From positions 1-42,606 of the forward strand of contig JAQXZA010000110.1 of NCBI GenBank assembly GCA_029226955.1: a stretch of 42,606 bases of DNA. The letters run 5' to 3'. The notes under the pieces are model-generated. The model saw nothing but the letters and a program-made list of their open reading frames with translations. It was not told the DNA's origin and ran no database searches. Both the position numbers and the translations under genes were made by a program. The stretch is from Clostridia bacterium. Lineage in GTDB: Bacteria; Bacillota; Clostridia; Oscillospirales; Acutalibacteraceae. This document shows positions 34,841-42,606 of the stretch, in pieces. How positions within the stretch are numbered: position 1 is the stretch's first letter; every line of letters starts with the position of its first letter.

Positions 34841-35805
34841 TCGTCTTCCTCCAACCACTTTGCAGCGTCAAGAGCGTGATATGTTATTATGACATCAGCA
34901 CCGGCTCTTTTTATTGCAATAAGATTTTCCATAACAATTTTCTTTTCGTCAATCCAGTTAAGCTGTGCCGCCGCTTTAACCATTGAATATTCGCCGCTGA
35001 CATTATATGCTACAATCGGCAAATCAAAACGGTCACGGGCGGCTCTGATTATGTCAAGATAAGCAAGTGCCGGCTTTACCATAACCATATCTGCTCCCTC
35101 TGAAATGTCGTCCTCAATTTCCCTGAGTGCTTCAAGTCCGTTTGCACTGTCCATCTGATATGTTTTTCTGTCGCCAAAACTTGGTGCTGACTCTGCCGCA
35201 TCACGAAAAGGCGAATAATAAGCTGACGCAAATTTTGCACTGTATGAAAGTACAGGCGTATCAATAAAGCCGTTTTCATCAAGTGAAGAACGGATTACTT
35301 TCACTCTGCCGTCCATCATATCTGACGGTGCAATAATATCCGCACCCGATTTTGCAAGGCTTACAGCCATTTTTGAAAGAAGCGGAAGTGTTTCGTCATT
35401 GAGTATTTTTTCACCGCAAACAACACCGCAGTGACCGTGAGATGTATATTCGCATAAACATACATCAGCAATTACAAGAAGTTCGGGATAGTTTTTTTTG
35501 ATGTATTTTATTGCCCTCTGAGTAATGCCGTTATCATCATAAGCTGATGTTGCAAGCTCGTCTTTGTGAGTAGGAATACCGAAAATCAAAATTCCCGGTA
35601 TATTACTTTTTTCAACTTCATCAAGTATTTCGTCAAGTTTGTCAATGGAATACTGATAAACTCCCGGCATTGAAGCAACGGGATTTTTTATGTTTTCACC
35701 CTCAATGACAAACAACGGATAAATCAAGTCGCTTTTGTTAAGATGTGTTTCACGCACAAGTCTGCGTATCTGTTTATTCGCTCTCAGTCGTCTGAATCTG
35801 TTCAT
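34837..35805 (-). CDS. hemB: Porphobilinogen synthase (delta-aminolevulinate dehydratase)
   Basis: Condenses two 5-aminolevulinates to porphobilinogen. It has 322 residues. The zinc-type cysteine motif [14 protein letters not shown] is present. The active-site lysines are in [18 protein letters not shown] and in [28 protein letters not shown] precedes the ATG. The gene overlaps the 3' end of cobA/hemD by 32 bases and hemL by four, so the operon is translationally coupled. Confidence 0.97.
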   Translation of the reverse strand: MNRFRRLRANKQIRRLVRETHLNKSDLIYPLFVIEGENIKNPVASMPGVYQYSIDKLDEILDEVEKSNIPGILIFGIPTHKDELATSAYDDNGITQRAIKYIKKNYPELLVIADVCLCEYTSHGHCGVVCGEKILNDETLPLLSKMAVSLAKSGADIIAPSDMMDGRVKVIRSSLDENGFIDTPVLSYSAKFASAYYSPFRDAAESAPSFGDRKTYQMDSANGLEALREIEDDISEGADMVMVKPALAYLDIIRAARDRFDLPIVAYNVSGEYSMVKAAAQLNWIDEKKIVMENLIAIKRAGADVIITYHALDAAKWLEEDE

Positions 35806-37282
35806 TTTGTACCTCCTGTAAAATTGTATCGGTTATTCCCTGAACGTTCTGTGTTTCAGAAATAAGATAATCACTTATTTCATAGCTTTTAAGTGTGTTT
35901 GCCGTAGCGTTGCCGATACATATAATTTTTGTTTTTGAAGATATTTTATAATTGTTTTCAAAAAATGCTTTTACTCCTGACGAACTTGCAAAAGTGATAA
36001 AATCCGTATTTATTTCGGTGGTTTCATTTGCTTTACTGTCGCCGACTACATCATAAATTTTTATGTCGTTGTAATTTATTTTTGCATTATCAAGAATTTG
36101 TGTCAGTTCGGGTGAACCTTGTTCCGCACGAAGAATAAGTATATTTTCATTGTCTGACGATTTTTTTACAAGTTCATTGCCGAGTGCCTGTGAAGTATAA
36201 ATATCGGGAACAATGTCGGCAATAATACCGTGTTTTTTAAGAACATCTGCTGTACCACTGCCGATTACCGCAAACTTTACATTACAAAGTTTTCTTATAT
36301 CAATATTAAGTCTTATAAGCCTGTTAAAAAATATTTCTGCACCGTTAATACTCGTAAGCACTATAACACTGTATTTCTGAATGTTCATAAGTGCATTATC
36401 AAAAATTTTATTTTCCGTATATTCAATAACATTAAGATAATTTGCCTTCTGAACTTCTGCACCGAGTTTTTCAAGCTGTAATGAGAGTTTTTCAACAAAA
36501 TTCTTTGTGCCTGTAACGGTGACAGAAGTATCTTTCAGCGGAAGTTTAACGGTATCTGAAAAATCAAATGTGGCAACATCACCGACAACTATTACGGCTG
36601 GCGGTTGTAGTTTTGATTTTTCAACTTTATCAGCTATGTTATTTAAGTTTCCTCTTATAATTTTCTGATTTTTGCTTGCACCGTCTGAAATAACGGCAAC
36701 AGGAGTATTTTCATTTTTGTCGTATTTTATAAGCATTTCGGAAATATGTTTTAAATTACGAAGTCCCATAAGAAAAACAAGAGTGCCGCTTAGTTCGGCG
36801 TAAATTTTCATATCTTTCGGAAGTAAATTTTCGGAAGTATGACCTGTTATTATATGAAAACTGCGGCTTAATTCACGGTGAGTGACAGGTATTCCGGCAA
36901 GCTCGGGAACGGCAACAGATGACGAAATTCCGGGAACAACGCTGTATTCAATGTTATTTTCCTGTAATGCCTGAATTTCTTCTCCGCCTCTGCCGAACAC
37001 AAACGGATCGCCGCCCTTTAAGCGTACAACTGTTTTGCCCTCATTGGCTTTTTGAACAAGAATTTTATTTATATTTTCCTGTTTTTCGCTGTGGTGTCCT
37101 GCACGTTTGCCAACACATATTTTTTCTGTATTCGGTAATACAAAATCAATAAGTCTGTTATCAATAAGACTGTCATAAACAACGGTATCACATTGTTTTA
37201 AGAGTTTCAGTCCTCTTAAAGTTATAAGGTCATAATCTCCGCAACCGGCACCGACAAGATAGACTTTTCCTGTATTGCTCAT
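35774..37282 (-). CDS. cobA-hemD: Fused uroporphyrinogen-III methyltransferase / uroporphyrinogen-III synthase
   Basis: A two-domain, 502-residue enzyme. Residues 1-240 are the SUMT/CobA methylase: [55 protein letters not shown] and the late [15 protein letters not shown]. Residues about 250-495 are Hem[21 protein letters not shown], then [15 protein letters not shown] and [15 protein letters not shown]. The fused protein cyclises hydroxymethylbilane and then methylates the product at C2 and C7 to precorrin-2. This fusion is common in Clostridia and directs flux toward siroheme and cobalamin rather than heme. It overlaps hemC by four bases (ATGA). Confidence 0.96.
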   Translation of the reverse strand: MSNTGKVYLVGAGCGDYDLITLRGLKLLKQCDTVVYDSLIDNRLIDFVLPNTEKICVGKRAGHHSEKQENINKILVQKANEGKTVVRLKGGDPFVFGRGGEEIQALQENNIEYSVVPGISSSVAVPELAGIPVTHRELSRSFHIITGHTSENLLPKDMKIYAELSGTLVFLMGLRNLKHISEMLIKYDKNENTPVAVISDGASKNQKIIRGNLNNIADKVEKSKLQPPAVIVVGDVATFDFSDTVKLPLKDTSVTVTGTKNFVEKLSLQLEKLGAEVQKANYLNVIEYTENKIFDNALMNIQKYSVIVLTSINGAEIFFNRLIRLNIDIRKLCNVKFAVIGSGTADVLKKHGIIADIVPDIYTSQALGNELVKKSSDNENILILRAEQGSPELTQILDNAKINYNDIKIYDVVGDSKANETTEINTDFITFASSSGVKAFFENNYKISSKTKIICIGNATANTLKSYEISDYLISETQNVQGITDTILQEVQNEQIQTTESE

Positions 37283-38142
37283 AGCTTTGAAATCAACTCC
37301 TTTGCAAGTTCAAAACGGTTTTCAACGTCCGATATTCCTGATACTTTTCTGACTGAATCTTTTGAAACTGTCAGACTGATTTTACCGTTTTCAATATATG
37401 AATATGCAGCTGTCGGCATAGTACAATCGGCATTAAGCAAACGCAAAACACTTTGTTCTGTTTCAAACGATAAAAATGTTTCCTTATCGTTTATTGCGTT
37501 GATAAACGGTGTGACAAAATCATTTTTCCGGCTTTCTATTGCGATAATTCCCTGACAGGCTGACGGCAAAAATTCGTTATAATCAAAGGCTTTTATGTTA
37601 TATTCAGGATTTTCAAAAAGTCCGAGCCTTTTAAGCCCCGCCGCCGCAAGAATAACAGCGTCATAATCTCCATTTTGAAGTTTTTTAAGTCGTGTATCAA
37701 TGTTTCCACGAATATCCCTGAATTGCACCTCAGAATAAAGGCTGTGCATATTTTGTATTCTGCGTACACTGCCTGTTCCGACAATGAAATCAGATGTGTT
37801 TGTAATTTCTCTGCCCGAAAGCATTACAAGAACATCACGATAATCTCCACGTTTAAGAACACCTGAAATTTCAAGATTTTTTTCAGGATAAACAGGTAAA
37901 TCCTTTGCACTGTGAACAGCTATGTCAATTTTTCCGCTTATCAATGCACGTTCTATTTCTGAAACAAAAACACCTTTTCCGCCTATCTTTGCAAGCGGTT
38001 TATCGAGAATTTTATCCCCTGTTGTGACAATGGGGACAATCTCTGTCTGAATTTCGGGAAAGTTGTTTTTTAATGCCTGTATAACCATATTTGTCTGTGC
38101 CATTGCCAGTTTACTTTTTCTTGTTCCGATTTTAATTTTCAT
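37279..38142 (-). CDS. hemC: Hydroxymethylbilane synthase (porphobilinogen deaminase)
   Basis: Polymerises four porphobilinogens. It has 287 residues from the ATG at 38142 (MKIKIGTRKSKLAMAQTN); the GTG three bases earlier is an alternative. Family blocks VFVSEIERALISGKIDIAVH, SAKDLP and FRDIRGNIDTRLKKL are present. The dipyrromethane-cofactor cysteine is in LLNADCTMPTAAYS. The start overlaps the sirC 3' end by 11 bases, and the stop overlaps cobA/hemD. Confidence 0.96.
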   Translation of the reverse strand: MKIKIGTRKSKLAMAQTNMVIQALKNNFPEIQTEIVPIVTTGDKILDKPLAKIGGKGVFVSEIERALISGKIDIAVHSAKDLPVYPEKNLEISGVLKRGDYRDVLVMLSGREITNTSDFIVGTGSVRRIQNMHSLYSEVQFRDIRGNIDTRLKKLQNGDYDAVILAAAGLKRLGLFENPEYNIKAFDYNEFLPSACQGIIAIESRKNDFVTPFINAINDKETFLSFETEQSVLRLLNADCTMPTAAYSYIENGKISLTVSKDSVRKVSGISDVENRFELAKELISKL

Positions 38143-38755
38143 CACTGTTGCTTATTTCCTCTATCATATTATAAATCTGTTTGTCGTCAGGCAATTTATC
38201 AGAAGTAATACACAAGTTCAAAATTTTTTTGTTTGCCTGTTTTCGCAAAAATTCCGAGTTTATTTTTGCTTTTATAATCGGTCTGTATTTACTTAAAATA
38301 TCTATTATTCCGGGATTTATACCGTCAAGTAAATCTTCAATTTGTTGTCTGAGATATTTTGCATAAAGTGGACTTTTTCCTGATGTAGTTATGCCAACTG
38401 TTACATCATCTTTTTTGATGATTGACGGAAAAATAAAACCGCATTTTTCTTTATCGTCAACAGTATTGACAAGTATATTTTCAGCTTTGCAAAGTTCAAA
38501 AATATGTGCATTGAGTTTTTCGTCATCGGTTGCCGATATTACCATAAATGCGTTTTTGATGTCTTTATCAATAAATTTTCTGCGTTCGGTTTTAACTCCG
38601 ATTTTTTCAATTTCATCACAAATGTTCGGTGCAATAACAGTTATTTCAGGATTGAATAAGATTATTTTTTTCAGCTTTTGAAGTGCTATTTTTCCGCCGC
38701 CGACTATAACGCATTTTTTGTTTTCTATATCAATATAAAACGGAAAATATCCCAT
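38132..38755 (-). CDS. sirC: Precorrin-2 dehydrogenase (siroheme synthase N-terminal type)
   Basis: NAD-dependent oxidation of precorrin-2 to sirohydrochlorin, with possible ferrochelatase activity as in CysG-N/Met8p. It has 207 residues. The Rossmann motif is KCVIVGGGKIALQKLKKI; further blocks are VISATDDEKLNAHIF, NILVNTVDDKEKCGFIFPS and VGITTSGKSPLYAKYLRQQI. The frame opens at 38776 inside hemA; the ATG at 38755 (MGYFPFYIDI) has AGGTG at suitable distance and starts two bases behind the hemA stop. Confidence 0.92.
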   Translation of the reverse strand: MGYFPFYIDIENKKCVIVGGGKIALQKLKKIILFNPEITVIAPNICDEIEKIGVKTERRKFIDKDIKNAFMVISATDDEKLNAHIFELCKAENILVNTVDDKEKCGFIFPSIIKKDDVTVGITTSGKSPLYAKYLRQQIEDLLDGINPGIIDILSKYRPIIKAKINSEFLRKQANKKILNLCITSDKLPDDKQIYNMIEEISNSDEN

Positions 38756-38757
38756 AA

Positions 38758-39900
38758 TCACACCTGCCCTGCACAATTTTTCAATACATCAATAACTGCC
38801 GAAAACTGCTCTGCACTCAATGACGATTTGAGTTTATACAGAACAGTTTCAGCAGAATTATCTGATATATATGATTTTAAATTTTCAAGACACGGCAAAA
38901 AATCGTGAAATATCAGGTCTTTTTTCAGTACATCAATTTCTTCTGTAATTATGTTTCTTGCAGATGTGACGCTTTCAGCTTTTTCGAGATTATTTTTTCT
39001 TGCAAGCTGTTCAAAATAGTCTATATCAATAAGCCTCACACCGCCAATATTTGCAATGCTTTTGTCAATATCTGATGGAACGGCAAGGTCAATAAAAAGA
39101 CGGTTTTTATTATGTTTTACATTTTTCTTTATATCATACGCAGTAACCGTATAGTGAGGACTGCTTGTTGCACTGATAATGCAGTCGGCACTGTCCATAT
39201 ATTCATAACGTCTGTCATAATCAATTATACTGATATTTGAAGTATTTTCGGTTAAATTCAGGTCAGAACCGTGATGTCTTGATGTTGCAATAACATTAAG
39301 ATTTTTGTGTGACACAAGATTTTTAAGCACAGTTGAGCCTATTTTTCCTGTTGCACCAATAACAAGTACGGTCTTGTCTTTTCCGAGTTTTGCCGCCTCA
39401 TTTGCGGCAAGTGTTGCGGTTGATACAGAAGTTTTTGAAAGCATTGTCTGTGTTTTTATTTTTTTTGCACAAGCTATTGCCGACTGAAAAATCATATTTA
39501 TTTCATAACTTGTGGTGCCGCATTGTTTTGCAAAATAATAAGCGTTTTTTGTCTGTCCGAGAATTTCGTCTTCACCTATCACCATTGAGTCTATTCCGCC
39601 CGCAACTTTGAATAAATGTGATATTGCACTGTCACCGTCAAAGTTCATTATATACGGAATAAGTTCTTCTGTATTTGTTTTTCCGTATTTTGCAAGCGTA
39701 TTTTCGGCAATTAAATATGAGTTGTTATCACCGCAAAAATACAGTTCGGTTCTGTTACAGGTGCAAAGTAATACACATTGTGAAATATTATTGTTGTCTG
39801 TAAGTACAGATAAAATTTCACGCTGTATATCAGGTTGAAAAGCAAAATTTTTTCGGAAATTCAAATCGGCTTTTTTATAGTTTATACTTATACAAAACAT
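38758..39900 (-). CDS. hemA: Glutamyl-tRNA reductase
   Basis: NADPH-dependent reduction of Glu-tRNA to glutamate-1-semialdehyde, entry to the C5 tetrapyrrole pathway. It has 380 residues, slightly shorter than the usual 410-430. The catalytic cysteine is in VLLCTCNRTELYFCG. Other blocks: HLFKVAGGIDSMVIGEDEIL, then QTKNAYYFAKQCGTT, the NADP Rossmann VLVIGATGKIGSTVLKNL and RLFIDLAVPSDID. First gene of the hemA-sirC-hemC-cobA/hemD-hemB-hemL operon. A weak GCGAGAG ribosome site precedes the ATG; the 108-base leader shows no riboswitch. Confidence 0.95.
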   Translation of the reverse strand: MFCISINYKKADLNFRKNFAFQPDIQREILSVLTDNNNISQCVLLCTCNRTELYFCGDNNSYLIAENTLAKYGKTNTEELIPYIMNFDGDSAISHLFKVAGGIDSMVIGEDEILGQTKNAYYFAKQCGTTSYEINMIFQSAIACAKKIKTQTMLSKTSVSTATLAANEAAKLGKDKTVLVIGATGKIGSTVLKNLVSHKNLNVIATSRHHGSDLNLTENTSNISIIDYDRRYEYMDSADCIISATSSPHYTVTAYDIKKNVKHNKNRLFIDLAVPSDIDKSIANIGGVRLIDIDYFEQLARKNNLEKAESVTSARNIITEEIDVLKKDLIFHDFLPCLENLKSYISDNSAETVLYKLKSSLSAEQFSAVIDVLKNCAGQV

Positions 39901-40008
39901 AAATTTACTCTCGCTTTATTTATTACAAAGTTATTCTGTCAAATTATGAAGTTCAAAAACAAGAAAATCAATATATCAGTTATGACGAAAGAAAAAATAC
40001 ATCATTAC

Positions 40009-40218
40009 TCAAACAGTAAACTGCAACCCGTCATCAGCAAAAGACGCTTTAAGATTATATCCGGCTAAAAAATCGTTAATACATTTTCTTATCTCATCAT
40101 TTGATTTTTCAAGTGTGAAATACTGACCGCCGCACCCGTCGTGAAAATGAAGATATACCGATTGTTTATTCATAAGTTCATTTTTGAATTTTATAACAAA
40201 ATCATAATCCAATACCAT
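40009..40218 (-). CDS. Small RDAC-like protein
   Basis: A 69-residue protein with SVYLHFHDGCGGQYFTLE in the middle, close to the LHLRDACGGQ-type motif for which clostridial RDAC family proteins are named. The family has no known function; the conserved Asp, Cys and Gly-Gly-Gln could form a metal or active site. The ribosome site is weak (GAGGAAATAATGTT upstream). It lies 24 bases behind the HD-domain gene, so the two may be co-transcribed. The family call is from memory and moderate. Confidence 0.6.
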   Translation of the reverse strand: MVLDYDFVIKFKNELMNKQSVYLHFHDGCGGQYFTLEKSNDEIRKCINDFLAGYNLKASFADDGLQFTV

Positions 40219-40242
40219 AACATTATTTCCTCACTAAAATAT

Positions 40243-40815
40243 TCAGATTGATTCATATTCCTTTTCACAACTACGCATTGCCAATATCGTTTTTTCTATT
40301 AAATCATCAAGACTCCAACCAAGCATTTCCGCACCACGTTCAATAACTTCCCGTGAACAGCCTGCGGCAAACTTTAAGTTTTTGTATTTTTTCTTTACGG
40401 ATTTAAGTTCAAGGTCAGACACACTTTTTGACGGACGCATAATTGCAACTGCACCGATAAGTCCACTTAGTTCATCAACCGCATACAAAACCTTTTCCAT
40501 TTGATGTTCAGGCTTAATATCAACCGTAAGTGCATAACCGTGACTTGCAACAGCGTGTATAATACGGTCATCAATTCCACGCTCTTTCAGAATTTTCTGT
40601 TCCTTAATGCAGTGCTGCTCCGGAAACTGTTCAAAATCCAGGTCGTGCAAAAGTCCTACAATCCCCCAAAATTCCTCCTCATCACCATAACCAAGTTCCT
40701 TTGCAAAGTATTTCATAATACCCTCAACCGTTACGGCGTGTTTTAAGTGAAAATGATCCTTATTATATTCATTAAGCAGTTCCCACGCATCTTGTCTTGA
40801 AAAATTTTTTATCAT
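40243..40815 (-). CDS. HD-domain hydrolase
   Basis: A 190-residue HD-superfamily phosphohydrolase. Metal ligands: His in FHLKHAVTVEG, the HD pair in VGLLHDLDFEQFP, a His in HAVASHGYAL and an Asp in VLYAVDELSGLIGA. This matches a common clostridial 'HD domain-containing protein' group; the substrate (probably a nucleotide) is unknown. The frame opens at 40851, but AAGGAGAATAGAT directly precedes the ATG at 40815. Confidence 0.88.
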   Translation of the reverse strand: MIKNFSRQDAWELLNEYNKDHFHLKHAVTVEGIMKYFAKELGYGDEEEFWGIVGLLHDLDFEQFPEQHCIKEQKILKERGIDDRIIHAVASHGYALTVDIKPEHQMEKVLYAVDELSGLIGAVAIMRPSKSVSDLELKSVKKKYKNLKFAAGCSREVIERGAEMLGWSLDDLIEKTILAMRSCEKEYESI

Positions 40816-41001
40816 ATCTATTCTCCTTTTATATGTGCGTATCATTTGCATTGTTCAGTATTTACTTTTTATAATTGATCGAAATATTATCATCACTTAA
40901 CTGTCTATTGCAAATTTCAATTCACACATCAGTTTCAATATTAACAACAAAATTATAACAATAATAAAGAATAAAATCAATATTCAATTTATGCCCTTAC
41001 G

Positions 41002-41466
41002 TTATAGGGTATACAAATCAAACGCTTTCGCTTTTAAACGAAAAATAAAATTTGCGTCTTTTTCGGTGGCATATTCCATACCTGTTATCGTACCATAGGA
41101 TTGATCTGCTATGACAATATCTTCGGCTTTTATTTTTCATAACGGCTGATTTTTCCCCTTCACTCTTTTCGTTAAAAGGAAATTCTACAATATTGAGAGT
41201 AAACAATTCTATCATATGATGAAATCTGACATCTGCATTTTTACTTTCCTGTTTGCTGTAATCACTTGCGTCTGTCAGGCATTCTTGAGGTTCTGTTAAA
41301 TATTTTTCAGCCATTTTGCATTATTTGTAATCCGTTTTTGTATCGCTGTTTTATTAAGACCGACCTGATTTTCTGATATTTTTGTTAATGCTAATGTCAG
41401 ACCATACGAATCTCTACTTATTTGATATAGAAAATTCAGTCTTAATAATTCTTCCAATGTACCGAT
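41002..41466 (-). pseudogene. Decayed IS4-like transposase fragment
   Basis: Reading the minus strand through several frames reconstructs transposase pieces: IGTLEELLRLNFLYQ and LNKTAIQKRITNNAKWLKN, a stop, then DVRFHHMIELFTLNIVEFPF, and in another frame KAEDIVIADQSYGTITGMEY followed, after a further shift, by FRLKAKAFDLYTL and a stop. This order and wording fit DDE transposases of the IS4 group (IADRxYGT motif). At least two frameshifts and one stop break it, and no terminal repeats are visible. The 98-residue open frame at 41018-41314 is part of this wreck, not a gene. It ends only eight bases from the first CRISPR repeat. The 40816-41001 stretch before it is AT-rich and empty. Confidence 0.75.
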
Positions 41467-41473
41467 ATTTCAA

Positions 41474-41701
41474 CTTCTTACCAATGCCTCTACGTGAGGG
41501 GCAACTAAAAAGGGGGGCGACAGAACCCCCCGATTAAAGTTTCAATTCATGCCCCTACGTGAGGGGCAACATATACTTTTTGTACAATACGTATATAATA
41601 TTAGGTTTCAATTCATGCCCCTACGTGAGGGGCAACACGTAGTTTTTATCAATTATCATCATAATAGAAGTTTCAATTCATGCCCCTACGTGAGGGGCAA
41701 C
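41474..41701 (-). CRISPR. CRISPR array, trailer end, type I-C-like repeat (4 repeats visible)
   Basis: Repeats of 32 nt at 41539-41570, 41605-41636 and 41670-41701 are identical; one at 41474-41505 is degenerate over its first 10 bases. Spacers are 33, 34 and 33 nt. In minus orientation the repeat begins GTTGCCCCTCACGTAGGGGC, with a GCCCCT/AGGGGC stem, and ends ATGAATTGAAAC; the ATTGAAAC end and 32-nt length fit type I-C. The degenerate repeat marks the trailer, so the leader lies to the right, outside the window, beyond the IS inserted in the fourth spacer. No cas genes are present here. Confidence 0.95.
41506..41538 (-). other. Terminator-like last CRISPR spacer
   Basis: On the minus strand, the direction of crRNA transcription, this 33-nt spacer reads ATC, GGGGGG, TTCTGTCG, CCCCCC, TTTTT: a textbook intrinsic terminator with a 6-bp G:C stem and a U-tract. 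It probably copies a phage or plasmid terminator and may stop pre-crRNA synthesis in the last unit. Confidence 0.75.
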
Positions 41702-41723
41702 TTCAATAGACCTGTTCGATAAC

Positions 41724-42120
41724 TTAAAGTTGAAAATTATAAATACCACAAATTAAAGAAACACGCAACCCAAAATTTTTGCGTTTATTTCTATACCGAG
41801 AAGATAAAATACGAAATCTTTTTAAATAGCGATTAACATGTTCAACATAAATTCTCTTTTTTGAAATCGTATGATTATACTGTTTTTCTTTCGTTGAAAG
41901 TTTATGCTTTTTTGAAGCTTTGATAGGAGTTTCACTATTTTTATGGCATTTGTTAATACCCTGATAACCACTGTCAGCCAGTATTTTAGCGTGTTTTAGT
42001 ATAGGAAGTCTGCTGTTTTTGAACAGATTAAAATCATGTGTTTTGCCTTTGGAAACAGAAAAACAAATCACTTTTAAGTCAGCAGCATTGACAACAGTCT
42101 GAACTTTTAATGTGTGCTTT
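41724..42120 (-). CDS. IS5-family transposase, C-terminal part (ORF B)
   Basis: DDE_Tnp_4-like catalytic part. After the frame change it reads KKHTLKVQTVVNAADLKVI and then SVSKGKTHDFNLFKNS. The second catalytic Asp is in ILADSGYQG; the Glu is in RIYVEHVNRYLKRF. The stretch open from its own ATG is 42071-41724, but homology starts at about 42120, so it is probably translated only as a fusion with ORF A after a -1 shift. It ends against the left inverted repeat. Confidence 0.85.
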
Positions 42121-42544
42121 TTCTTCTTTCCGGAGTAATATTGTTTTTGTTTTTTTTGGGGCGTTCTATTTCTACTTCTGTTGCATCAATCAAAATAACT
42201 TCTATGGAAGCATTAGAATGAAGTTCTTTTTTTGATGGCAAACGAAACACACCACTTTTTACAAGTGTTTGTTCTACCCACTGAATACTCTCGCATATCG
42301 TACTTTTTGAAACGCTATAATCAAATGCGATATGCTGCATTGTACGATATTCACGATAATAACAAAGCATGATTATCAATTTATCCAAAACGCTCAATTT
42401 TGGCGGTTTTCCACCTTTTTCATGGTCTTTTTTATACTGTTCATTCAGTATTTCCAGCATTTTTTCAAATGTTGCTTTTTTCACACCAAAAAGTTCCTGA
42501 TATTCTTTTTCTTTGAGTTGTTTGATTCTTTCTGTATTATTCAT
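42107..42544 (-). CDS. IS5-family transposase, N-terminal part (ORF A)
   Basis: A 145-residue N-terminal part. It has a helix-turn-helix region of the HTH_Tnp_4 type (LSVLDKLIIMLCYYREYRTM, QHIAFDYSVSKSTICESIQW) and the first catalytic Asp in EVILIDATEVEIERP. It ends prematurely at ERRKSTH. A -1 shift in the AGAAGAAAAAGC run (near 42120-42130) continues into KKHTLKVQ of ORF B. Either this is programmed frameshifting, as in several IS5 groups, or a single-base mutation has broken the gene. Confidence 0.88.
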   Translation of the reverse strand: MNNTERIKQLKEKEYQELFGVKKATFEKMLEILNEQYKKDHEKGGKPPKLSVLDKLIIMLCYYREYRTMQHIAFDYSVSKSTICESIQWVEQTLVKSGVFRLPSKKELHSNASIEVILIDATEVEIERPKKNKNNITPERRKSTH

Positions 42545-42606
42545 TTTATCACCAACTCAAGTATAACACTTTTAATTGTTTTCGGCAATGTTATCGAACA
42601 GGTCTA

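Larger units (their letters stand above)
41707..42606 (-). mobile_element. Complete IS5-family insertion sequence, 900 bp
   Basis: Bounded by perfect 17-bp inverted repeats: TAGACCTGTTCGATAAC (41707-41723) and its reverse complement (42590-42606). The outer TA could be part of a TA target duplication, leaving 15-bp repeats. It holds a transposase split over two frames. The left end lies five bases beyond a CRISPR repeat; the right end coincides with the end of the window, so the right flank is unseen. A 266-bp relic of the same element is at 4606-4871. Confidence 0.93.

Noticed and set aside
40852-41001. CRISPR leader or cas promoter left of the array
   Set aside because: The repeat orientation and the degenerate terminal repeat put the leader on the right-hand side, outside the window.
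41018-41314. A 98-codon gene next to the CRISPR array, perhaps a small Cas or anti-CRISPR protein
   Set aside because: Its N-terminal half is in frame with an IS4-type transposase and the rest is out of frame; it is part of a pseudogene.

Overview
The window looks like a piece of chromosome from a low-GC, Gram-positive gut Clostridium relative, most likely Oscillospiraceae/Ruminococcus-like. This rests on strong GGAGG ribosome sites, frequent TTG/GTG starts, TGD-type C-terminal anchors, ECF vitamin transporters, a DUF5711 gene and a stand-alone PurO. The taxon is an inference; there is no rRNA here. Nearly every gene is on the minus strand, so operons read from high to low coordinates.

Layout from left to right. 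(1) 1-4871 is an accessory block: a C-terminal gene fragment, two unrecognised proteins with near-identical promoter regions, a WYL-domain regulator, a PPP-type phosphatase and a 266-bp IS5-like remnant. (2) 4882-13049 holds a lipoprotein esterase, a DUF5711 protein, truA, the general ECF module (ecfT, two ecfA), an rRNA-type methyltransferase, an amidohydrolase and an unknown protein. (3) 13146-14813 is ilvD with a consensus promoter. (4) 15032-21956 is a purine operon, purE-F-M-N-O-H(C-terminal half)-D. The last two IMP steps are split between a stand-alone AICAR transformylase and an archaeal-type IMP cyclohydrolase, PurO. It ends in a terminator. (5) 22118-26024 carries an SPFH/stomatin protein with its NfeD partner, and a YgiQ-type radical SAM protein.

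(6) 26061-33554 is the most interesting part. A consensus promoter drives a cobalamin riboswitch and terminator. Behind them lie a small HNH-repeat-like protein, a secreted and membrane-anchored protein combining a DUF4430 (transcobalamin C-terminal-like) domain with an alpha/alpha-barrel repeat domain, a second membrane-anchored DUF4430 protein, an EcfT, and one 893-residue polypeptide fusing two ECF ATPases to an S component. Together they read as a B12-repressed surface capture and uptake system built from parts resembling human intrinsic factor/transcobalamin. (7) 33575-39900 is an overlapping tetrapyrrole operon, hemA-sirC-hemC-cobA/hemD-hemB-hemL, which makes uroporphyrinogen III and precorrin-2/sirohydrochlorin. 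It therefore sits next to the B12 uptake operon.

(8) 40009-42606 holds a small RDAC-like protein, an HD-domain hydrolase, a decayed IS4-like transposase and the trailer end of a CRISPR array (32-nt type I-C-like repeat, four repeats visible, minus strand). A 900-bp IS5-family element with 17-bp inverted repeats has inserted five bases into the fourth spacer and runs exactly to the window edge. The last spacer is itself shaped like an intrinsic terminator. No cas genes are in the window. All family calls come from reading motifs by eye; no database search was run.
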